A DNA stretch of 64,000 nt from contig CAYGDW010000003.1 of NCBI GenBank assembly GCA_964348755.1, positions 41,408-105,407 on the forward strand, written 5' to 3'. Shown here piece after piece: positions 9,225-15,930 of the stretch. Numbering within the stretch: the stretch's first letter is position 1; every line of letters begins with the position of its first letter. The translations under genes were made by a program, and so were the position numbers. The stretch comes from UBA7960 sp964348755 (lineage in GTDB: Bacteria; Bacteroidota; Bacteroidia; Bacteroidales; UBA7960). The notes beneath the pieces were generated by a model, which was given only the letters and a program-made list of their open reading frames with translations, was not told the origin of the DNA and ran no database searches.

Positions 9225-10477
9225 TGATTTTCTGTTTGCAACTGAACAAGTGACAGATCGCCGGCATTTTCGGGCAAGGTAAGCAGCACCATGTCGCCTT
9301 GGCTGAGGCCTTCAGAAATGATAATTTGGTTTTCGTTTCTCAGCCCCACCACTACCTGCTGTTTTACCACGCGGTTGCCAGCCTGGCGGTAAACCCAGGT
9401 AAGCGAGTTGTCGCCATGCACAGCTTCGATGGGCACAAACAGAACATCGGGTTCTGTATGTATAATTATAGTGTTTTTGGTGGTCATGGCCGGGCGCAAA
9501 ATGGTGTCTGTCTCGTTTATTTGCAATTTTACCTCAAACACCCGAGCATCCTGGTTTGGCCGCTGCTCACCAATATTGGCCACTTCGGTAACAAAGCCTG
9601 TAAACCTCTTTTCGGGGAATGCATCTACTACTATTTCGGCAGGTTGGTTAACCCTAACCTTGCTAATGTCTATTTCATTAACGTAAGTGCGCGACATCAT
9701 TACCGAGAAATCGGGCAGGGTTGCCACAAAATTATCCCAGGTGCTGATTTGCGACCCCACGGTAATTTTTGTTCCGTCCCAATTGCGCCGGTAAATGACC
9801 ATGCCGTCCTGGGGGGCATAAATTACAAATTCATCAATAACTTCAATCATGTTTTGATGGCGGCGTATTACCTGGTTGAGCGAGGCAGTAACTTCCTGCA
9901 TTTTGGCTGTTGTCTGTTGCAATTTAAGCTCATAATTGGTTTTGGCCTGCTGGTAGGCCCGCTGGGCCTTGTCCATATTGATCTCGGCCTGGCGTATGGT
10001 GGCAGGAGGTTCAAAGCGCGACTGCTCAAGGGTAATCTGAGCTTCCTCAAAGTTAAACTGAAGGTTAATCAGCTCGTTGCGGGCATTGCGCAATTCCATG
10101 GTGGTGTCGAGCCGGGTTTGGGTATGTAGTGTTTGCAGTTTTTCAAGTTCAGTTTCAATATCCTTGAGGCGGTTGCTAATCTCGGTTCGGTCTAACGTAG
10201 CCACCCAGTCGCCAGCCTTTACCACAGAGCCTTCGGCAATGAGTTCGGCAATCTGAACATTCCATAAACCTACGGTTCGCAAACCAGCAGGGCCTTGAAT
10301 GTTTTCAGATTTTTTGGCTTCGAGCTCGCCGCTGGTATGAACGCTAATGCGAAACTCGCCACGTTGAACCGGAACCCTGATGGTTTCGGCAACCCTTGGC
10401 CCCGAACGCAGAAAATACCACAACGAAGCAACAATCAGCAAGCTAAGGCCAATCAAAATCCATCTTTTATACTTCAT
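9221..10477 (-). CDS. HlyD/MacA-type periplasmic adaptor (membrane-fusion protein)
   Basis: 418 residues: a single N-terminal membrane anchor (about 6-24), a barrel-sandwich hybrid half ('GELEAKKSENIQGP'), a long coiled-coil hairpin (about 95-195, rich in Glu/Gln/Leu/Arg), the second half of the lipoyl-like domain ('APQDGMVIYRR'), a beta-barrel domain ('TFVNEIDIS.V'-like region near 265) and a membrane-proximal domain. This is the adaptor that bridges an inner-membrane transporter and an outer-membrane channel. It is the first gene of a two-gene operon with the MacB-type permease (4 bp overlap). No TolC-like channel or ATPase lies nearby. Confidence 0.9.
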   Translation of the reverse strand: MKYKRWILIGLSLLIVASLWYFLRSGPRVAETIRVPVQRGEFRISVHTSGELEAKKSENIQGPAGLRTVGLWNVQIAELIAEGSVVKAGDWVATLDRTEISNRLKDIETELEKLQTLHTQTRLDTTMELRNARNELINLQFNFEEAQITLEQSRFEPPATIRQAEINMDKAQRAYQQAKTNYELKLQQTTAKMQEVTASLNQVIRRHQNMIEVIDEFVIYAPQDGMVIYRRNWDGTKITVGSQISTWDNFVATLPDFSVMMSRTYVNEIDISKVRVNQPAEIVVDAFPEKRFTGFVTEVANIGEQRPNQDARVFEVKLQINETDTILRPAMTTKNTIIIHTEPDVLFVPIEAVHGDNSLTWVYRQAGNRVVKQQVVVGLRNENQIIISEGLSQGDMVLLTLPENAGDLSLVQLQTENQ

Positions 10478-10827
10478 ATCTATAGAATTTATGAACCCAA
10501 CAGGACTTCAAAAATTAAAGTGTTTCAAATTTAGTCGAAAACCTTCAAAAAAAATGCAAAGATTCGTCCCCGAATAAACCTTTTTTAAAACAAACCAAGC
10601 ACCCGCCCTCATATTCTGTCCGAAGTAAAACTAAACAGAATTACTCCAAGTGCAGGCAGTTTTGAACCTTTTCAAAACCCTGACAGTGGCCGGAATTTGA
10701 ATTATTATTGGTTTGACTGACTGTGTTTATACTGAGCCAAATATTTTTTTATTTACATTTGCAACAATTCAGTTTTCGACCGTAATTTAATAATATTGGT
10801 CTAAACAACCTTAACCAACCCTAAAAA
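10478..10827. promoter_or_regulatory. 350 bp divergent intergenic region
   Basis: This AT-rich gap separates the divergent adaptor and Cys-rich protein genes, so it must hold promoters for both. On the plus strand TACATTTG at 10754-10761 fits the TAnnTTTG -7 box; a well-spaced TTG at -33 is not seen. I find no ORF with coding character, no RNA gene and no strong hairpin here. Confidence 0.4.
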
Positions 10828-10836
10828 ATGATTCTC

Positions 10837-11304
10837 ATGAAAAAAATTCTTTTAGCGAGCATATTCGGTGTATTTCTTTTAGCCGGAACGGCCTTTTTGC
10901 TGACGGCCAACGAGCCTGTTCAGAAGGCTGCAGAAGCAAGCAAGCCTTGTTGTGAAGCGGCGGCCAAAGCGGGCGAAAAGCATGCGGGCTGTGCTGGCCA
11001 TGCAGCAGGAGCGGTTTGCTGCAAAACAGATGAGGGGAAACCCACCTCGGCTGCGGCAGGTTGTGCAGGTACAGCCGCTTGCGGAAAATCAGAAGCCAAA
11101 ACAAACCAGGCTGCTGCAGGTTGTGGAAGCGCAGCAGGCCAGGCCACTACCACCCCGGAAGGAGCAGGTTGCGGCGAAGCAAAACCCAAAACTTCTGGTT
11201 GCCAGGGTGCAACTACCCCGGCCACCCGCACCTCTGAGGCTGTACCCGGTGGGTGCACAAAACCTCCGGCTGGCGCAAGCACTCAGCGTGCTGAAAACAG
11301 ATAA
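10837..11304 (+). CDS. Exported Cys- and Ala/Gly-rich low-complexity protein, unknown function
   Basis: I prefer the ATG at 10837 over 10828 because it places 'MKKILL' directly before a hydrophobic signal segment (to about residue 24, 'TAFLLTANE'). The remaining 130 or so residues are low complexity (Ala, Gly, Thr, Lys, Pro) with eleven Cys, in pairs (PCCE, VCCK) or in 'GCG/GCA' units, and few His. There is no folded domain I recognise. Possible roles are periplasmic or surface metal binding, or a redox sink; neither is shown. Other frames of this GC-rich stretch are also open, but only this one has a signal peptide and a good start. A strong terminator at 11338 ends the unit, so it is monocistronic. 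Confidence 0.68.
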   Translation: MKKILLASIFGVFLLAGTAFLLTANEPVQKAAEASKPCCEAAAKAGEKHAGCAGHAAGAVCCKTDEGKPTSAAAGCAGTAACGKSEAKTNQAAAGCGSAAGQATTTPEGAGCGEAKPKTSGCQGATTPATRTSEAVPGGCTKPPAGASTQRAENR

Positions 11305-11337
11305 AATTATTCCTGATGCACTTGTGCTTTGGGCAAA

Positions 11338-11371
11338 GGGCTGCTTTATCAAAGGCAGCCCATTGTTTTTT
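11338..11371 (+). terminator. Rho-independent terminator after the Cys-rich gene
   Basis: GGGCTGC and GCAGCCC arms (extended by TTT/AAA, with one bulged G) enclose a three-base loop and are followed by ATTGTTTTTT. It lies 34 bp after the stop of the Cys-rich protein gene. Confidence 0.75.
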
Positions 11372-11389
11372 CCCGAAAGGGCATTTTTA

Positions 11390-11397
11390 TACTTTTG
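11390..11397 (+). promoter_or_regulatory. Candidate -7 box of the thioesterase gene
   Basis: TACTTTTG fits TAnnTTTG and ends 14 bp before the ATG at 11412, just after the upstream terminator. If used, the mRNA leader would be only a few bases long. Confidence 0.45.
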
Positions 11398-11411
11398 TAT
11401 TAAAAAGCAAC

Positions 11412-11795
11412 ATGACACATAATCTAACACCCGGCATAATGGGCAAACAGGCACTTACTGTTGGAGAAAACGATACGGCAGAAGCCTATAAATCAGGAAC
11501 TGTGGCAGTATTTGCCACCCCAGCAATGATTGGATTAATGGAAAACACCGCTCACCTGAGCGTGCAACCCTATTTGGAAGAAGGCCATATAACTGTTGGA
11601 ACAGAGGTAAATATTCGCCACATAAAGGCTACTCCTGTAGGAATGCAGGTTTGGGCAGAGTCGGAGCTGATCGGCATTGAAGGCAACAAGCTTAGGTTTA
11701 GCGTAAGCGCCCACGACGAAAAAGGTCAAATAGCCTATGGCACCCACACGCGCTACGTGGTGCATGGAGAGTTGTTTTTAAAGAGCCTAAAGTAA
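11412..11795 (+). CDS. Hot-dog thioesterase, FlK (fluoroacetyl-CoA thioesterase)-like
   Basis: 127 residues from the ATG at 11412; the frame is open further upstream (to 11316) but that part runs through the terminator of the previous gene and lacks coding character. The fold is a single hot-dog domain. Residues matching the FlK catalytic triad are all present at matching spacing: Thr36 ('FATPAM'), Glu44 ('LMENTAH') and His70 ('NIRHIKATPVG'). FlK itself hydrolyses fluoroacetyl-CoA in Streptomyces; the many bacterial relatives probably clear other acyl-CoA esters, so the physiological substrate is open. It is cytoplasmic and appears to be transcribed alone. Confidence 0.85.
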   Translation: MTHNLTPGIMGKQALTVGENDTAEAYKSGTVAVFATPAMIGLMENTAHLSVQPYLEEGHITVGTEVNIRHIKATPVGMQVWAESELIGIEGNKLRFSVSAHDEKGQIAYGTHTRYVVHGELFLKSLK

Positions 11796-11851
11796 AATGC
11801 CCTAAGAAGGATTTTGAGCCAGGGCATTCTAAAAACCAATGCGGCTACGTG

Positions 11852-14674
11852 CTATTCCAGCCCTGTCCGTATGCGGTCGGCGCGTATCTGGGCCTCGTTA
11901 ACCATGCGTTGAGCATTGCGTTCGGCTTCGGTTTCGAGGTTTGCGGCGCGTTGGTCGGCTTCGCGAACCAGGGCTTGTGCGGCGCGTTGTGCTGCGACTT
12001 TGGCTATTGGGCCGGTGGCTTCGTTTTCGAGTCGCAGGGCCTGCTGCCGTGCTTCTGAGCGAATGCGTGCGGCCGCTGTGCCTGCTTCACTCCTAACATT
12101 ATCGGCCTGCCGGCGAGCTTGTGTCATAATCTGATCGGCACGGGCATCTAATTCGGCCTGTGCTTTTTGCCGGGCTTCATCAACGGTTTCGCGAACCCGA
12201 CCCTCAATGCTGTCGCGAACCTGATTGGCTTGGCTTTGAATCTGGCTTTGAACCTGATCGCTTAGCTGGTTAACAAGGTCGTCAACAACCCCAGAAAGAC
12301 CAAATGAAACCTCAGGGCTGGCAAAATTTCCTTTAATAATTACGTCGAGAAACACCGTTTGACCCGGTGTTATTGAAAGACCTTTGCCGGCAGCCTGGCT
12401 CACCAGGTTGTCGAGCACGCGGTTGGCATCCCCGCCAAATTGTGCCCGTGGCATTTGCACATTCATAACATAGTGAATGGTTTTATCGAAAAAATTGCTG
12501 CCACTCACCGTAGCTTTCGACTGGCCAAAGTTCAGTTCGAACGGTTTCACATCGACTCTGCCATCCTTAAACCCAAACGAAAGCATAAGATTCCTTACCG
12601 ACAGGTTTCGAAATTCTTCTACCCTGGTCAGTTCAGAAAGTTTGCTAAGTGCAGGTGTTTCCTTTAGCGTAAGCGATGCTGAGCTAAGGTTGCCCGAGCC
12701 AACAAGGGTATGGAGCAAAGGCGCCAGGTTGTTGTTGAGCTGGCTGCTAAGGTTAAGATTTGCCGAAACGGCACCCATGGCATACTGACCTATTGGAGCC
12801 AAAAGCTGAATGGTATTAAAGGCACTAAAAGCCTTTTGTATGTCGAATTGCGAAATATTGAGGCCAAGATTGATTTCAGGCGTTTCGCTCAGGGTGCTGT
12901 AAGTGCCGTTAAGAGCAAGGGTGCCGCCCAGCAAATTCATGCGAAGGCTTTGGAGCGATGCGCGGCTTTCGGCCACCCTGATCTGGCCATTTACGTTGGT
13001 AATGTCAAGATTACCGAACAACATCCTTTCGAAGCTTGATGTGAGGGAAAAATCGATGTTTGCGGGAACTTTAATGACCGATAAATTCATTGGCTCATCG
13101 GGTTTGCTTTCGGGCATGCCTTCCATGAGCTGATTAAGATTGAAGAATTTTGAGCTTGTATTGAACGATCCGCTAAGGAGCTGGTCGCTGAGCAAAAATC
13201 CCAGAAGGTTGTTGATACGTCCCGAAGCTGCCAGATCGCTCTCGCCCAGTTTCATCGAAAACGATGGAACACTTATAAACTGCGGCGACAACAGGAACTC
13301 ACCGCGGCTAATTTCAACATTTTGGGGCAACACACTGGATGCCAAAAACAAGTCGCTGACATAAAAATGACCCTGGGCAAAAAAATCGTTAAATCTTTTG
13401 TTTTCGATAGCAGACATTCGGCCGCGGGCTTCAAGGTTGCTTTCTATAACTCCTCTAAGGGTTGTGCCTTCTTCGAGCGGATAAAAACGCCCCACCTGGC
13501 TCAGGTCAATTACCCCTTTTATCATTGCATCGATTTGGGGGTCGCTAAGGGGGGTTTTTAGGTTAAGGCGGGCATCAATGGGGTTTCCGCCCAGGTTCAT
13601 TGTCAGCAGCGGAATATCAGTAACGGTAAGGTCGGCATGGCCACCTGGATTTGAAACACTGAGGCTGAGCTGAACGTTGCTTACCGGGGCAGGCAGGTCG
13701 GGATACTGAAACATGCCATCCTTAATACCAACTTTAAGTCCGAAAGCAGGAATGTTGTCATCGGTCCACAGACCTTTGACAAATCCTGCCAGTTCGAGGC
13801 TGCCGGCAGTTTTCAGGGCACTGAAATCTTTGGTATAAACTGCCGGAATGATGGAGAGGAAGTTTTTAAACTCAGACCGCAGGGCGGCAAAACTGAAATC
13901 CATCAAAATATCATTGCCGGGCAGGCCAATCGTTCCGTCGAATTTTACCGGTAGTTCATTTAGTACAAATTGGTTGTCGCTAAAAGTAAAGACCATATCG
14001 GCTAGGTTGGCCTCAATTTCGGCGGTTAGGCTTACCTCCACCTGGTTCAAAATGGGCATTTTATCGTAGAGCAGGCTAAATTGCCCGATGGTGGCGTTGC
14101 GGGTGGCAATGGTTGTAACATCGAGGCTTAAGTCGCCCCTTAGGGTGCCATTTACCCCTAAGGCATCCACGAAAATGGCAAGGCTATGGTCGTGGTATCT
14201 AAGGTTACCATCGGCTATGCGCAACTGATTCAAATGCAGGGCAAAAGGCTTTGCTTCCGGGATTTCTTCTTCGGTTACCTTAATAATATCCCAGTTGGCA
14301 GTGCCATCGGGCAATACTTTAAGCAGTATGACGGGCCTGCTAAGCCTAATGCTTTTTATTTCGAAACCGCTTTCGCGCAAAAGGCTGAAAAGGTCAATGG
14401 TAACCGTGGTGCGACCTATGGTGGCCAGAGTGTCTTTTTCGAAAGGCCCGGCCCCAATAATTTTCAGGTCATTCAGTTGTAGTGTAGCATTTGGAAAATT
14501 TCGAATGAGTGAAAGCCCAAAGTTGCCAAACTCAACAGTGGCATTGAGATTTTTGTTAATCTCGGTCTTTACGCGATCAACAATTTTACCCTTCAGGGCA
14601 AATGGCAATATTATTAAAAGGAGCAAAATACAAGCAACTACGATTGCGAAAATTCTCAAGGCTTTTTTGGCCAT
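11852..14674 (-). CDS. AsmA family protein with C-terminal coiled-coil tail
   Basis: 940 residues with one N-terminal membrane anchor (about 8-27) followed by the AsmA N-terminal segment ('IVDRVKTEINKNLNATVEF'), a long repetitive beta-groove body (DUF748/AsmA-like, with 'LNGTYSTLSETPEINLGLNI'-type strands), and an AsmA C-terminal domain (about 640-800). Relatives such as AsmA, TamB and YhdP are inner-membrane proteins whose beta-groove spans the periplasm and conducts lipids to the outer membrane. Unusual is the last 125 or so residues: Ala/Arg/Glu/Gln-rich helix ('EARQKAQAELDARADQI') that should form a long coiled coil. The gene lies 77 bp downstream of aroC on the same strand, but the link is probably not functional. 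Confidence 0.88.
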   Translation of the reverse strand: MAKKALRIFAIVVACILLLLIILPFALKGKIVDRVKTEINKNLNATVEFGNFGLSLIRNFPNATLQLNDLKIIGAGPFEKDTLATIGRTTVTIDLFSLLRESGFEIKSIRLSRPVILLKVLPDGTANWDIIKVTEEEIPEAKPFALHLNQLRIADGNLRYHDHSLAIFVDALGVNGTLRGDLSLDVTTIATRNATIGQFSLLYDKMPILNQVEVSLTAEIEANLADMVFTFSDNQFVLNELPVKFDGTIGLPGNDILMDFSFAALRSEFKNFLSIIPAVYTKDFSALKTAGSLELAGFVKGLWTDDNIPAFGLKVGIKDGMFQYPDLPAPVSNVQLSLSVSNPGGHADLTVTDIPLLTMNLGGNPIDARLNLKTPLSDPQIDAMIKGVIDLSQVGRFYPLEEGTTLRGVIESNLEARGRMSAIENKRFNDFFAQGHFYVSDLFLASSVLPQNVEISRGEFLLSPQFISVPSFSMKLGESDLAASGRINNLLGFLLSDQLLSGSFNTSSKFFNLNQLMEGMPESKPDEPMNLSVIKVPANIDFSLTSSFERMLFGNLDITNVNGQIRVAESRASLQSLRMNLLGGTLALNGTYSTLSETPEINLGLNISQFDIQKAFSAFNTIQLLAPIGQYAMGAVSANLNLSSQLNNNLAPLLHTLVGSGNLSSASLTLKETPALSKLSELTRVEEFRNLSVRNLMLSFGFKDGRVDVKPFELNFGQSKATVSGSNFFDKTIHYVMNVQMPRAQFGGDANRVLDNLVSQAAGKGLSITPGQTVFLDVIIKGNFASPEVSFGLSGVVDDLVNQLSDQVQSQIQSQANQVRDSIEGRVRETVDEARQKAQAELDARADQIMTQARRQADNVRSEAGTAAARIRSEARQQALRLENEATGPIAKVAAQRAAQALVREADQRAANLETEAERNAQRMVNEAQIRADRIRTGLE

Positions 14675-14750
14675 ATCAGTAAGATTTTTTTTTATTTGGG
14701 AATAAACCTGGTTGATTCTAAAGAAACAACAAAAAATAAGGCTTGCAGGT

Positions 14751-15833
14751 TTACAGATGCGAAATTTTATTGCGCATCAGGTGGTCGGCCAGGGTAAGGG
14801 CAGCCATTGCCTCTACAATTGGCACCGCTCTTGGCACCACACAGGGGTCGTGCCTGCCTTTGACATGCATTTTAACGGGGGTCCCATCTTTATCGACAGT
14901 TTGTTGCTGAGAGCTGATTGTTGCTACGGGTTTAAATGCCACCCTGAAATAAATATTTTGCCCGTTGCTAATACCCCCTTGTATGCCTCCCGACTTGTTT
15001 GTAAGGGTTATAATGTTTCCGGCTGCATCGGTTGCAAAGGCGTCGTTGTGTACTGAACCTTTCATGGTTGCGGCTTCAAAGCCACATCCATAGTCGAACC
15101 CCTTGACAGCATTTATGCTTAGCATTGCCTTTGCCAGGTCGGCCTGAAGCTTGTCGAACACAGGTTCGCCCAGCCCAGCGGGCACCCCGCGGGCCAGGCA
15201 GGTTACTACCCCACCAGTGCTGTCGCCCTTTGCTTTTAGCTGTTCAATGTATTGGATCATTTGCATGGCCACTGCTTCATCGGGGCATCTTGCGTTGTTT
15301 GATTCAATTTGTTCAGTGGTTACCTTTTGGTGGTCAACTGCTGCCACTAACGGCCCGATGGCCGAAACCCATGCCAGTATTTCAACTCCATGTGGCTTTA
15401 GGAGCATTTTGGCCAGGGCTCCAGCAGCAACCCTTGCGGCAGTTTCGCGGGCCGATGAGCGCCCGCCGCCGCGGTGGTCGCGATGGCCATACTTTATTTG
15501 CCACGAAAAATCGGCATGCGAAGGCCTGAAGACATCTTTCAGCTCGTTGTAATCATTTGGCCGGGTATCCAGGTTAGGAATAATGAAAGCGATGGGAGTG
15601 CCAAGTGAGCGGCCCTCGAAAATGCCCGAAAGAAACGACACCTGATCCTGTTCGCTGCGTGGAGTAGAAACCGACGATTGCCCAGGCCTGCGACGTGCCA
15701 TATCTTTTTCTACAAAGCTTTGGTCTATGACTACGCCCGCCGGAAAACCGTCGAGTACCCCGCCAATGGCCGCACCATGCGACTCGCCAAAGGTGGTCAA
15801 ACGCAACGCAATTCCAAAAGTATTTGATGCCAT
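14751..15833 (-). CDS. aroC: Chorismate synthase
   Basis: 360 residues, full length. It converts 5-enolpyruvylshikimate 3-phosphate to chorismate, the last common step of aromatic biosynthesis, with reduced FMN as cofactor. Signatures seen: 'TFGESHGAAIGGVLDGFPAG' at the N-terminus, 'RRPGQSSVSTPR', 'YGHRDHRGGGRSSARETAARVAAGA' around residues 110-135 (His and Arg residues that bind phosphate and FMN), and 'NKSGGIQGGISNGQ' near residue 280. The start ATG overlaps a probable promoter for the divergent amylase gene. The pathway's first enzyme is encoded separately at 33.7 kb. Confidence 0.97.
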   Translation of the reverse strand: MASNTFGIALRLTTFGESHGAAIGGVLDGFPAGVVIDQSFVEKDMARRRPGQSSVSTPRSEQDQVSFLSGIFEGRSLGTPIAFIIPNLDTRPNDYNELKDVFRPSHADFSWQIKYGHRDHRGGGRSSARETAARVAAGALAKMLLKPHGVEILAWVSAIGPLVAAVDHQKVTTEQIESNNARCPDEAVAMQMIQYIEQLKAKGDSTGGVVTCLARGVPAGLGEPVFDKLQADLAKAMLSINAVKGFDYGCGFEAATMKGSVHNDAFATDAAGNIITLTNKSGGIQGGISNGQNIYFRVAFKPVATISSQQQTVDKDGTPVKMHVKGRHDPCVVPRAVPIVEAMAALTLADHLMRNKISHL

Positions 15834-15856
15834 TTTACAAAATTAAGGTATTTTTG
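15823..15856 (+). promoter_or_regulatory. Candidate promoter of the amylase gene
   Basis: TTTG at 15823-15826 and TATTTTTG at 15849-15856 are separated by 22 bp, matching the Bacteroidota -33/-7 arrangement. It lies 75 bp before the amylase start and overlaps the start of the divergent aroC. Confidence 0.5.
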
Positions 15857-15930
15857 CAAAGCCGGAAAAATTACTTAATGGGGCTTAGCCGCCAAAAATA
15901 AATGAATGACAAATCCTTTGCTTTAAACCA

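Noticed and set aside
9299..10129. Long open frame of 276 codons opposite the HlyD-type adaptor.
   Set aside because: A shadow of the adaptor gene; its translation has no recognisable domain, while the minus-strand protein is a full membrane-fusion protein.
10920..11454. Long open frames on both strands over the Cys-rich gene (for example 10952-11422 plus, 10920-11282 minus, 11089-11454 minus).
   Set aside because: They come from the repetitive, GC-rich codons of the Cys-rich gene; none has a signal peptide or a convincing start, and some run through the terminator at 11338.
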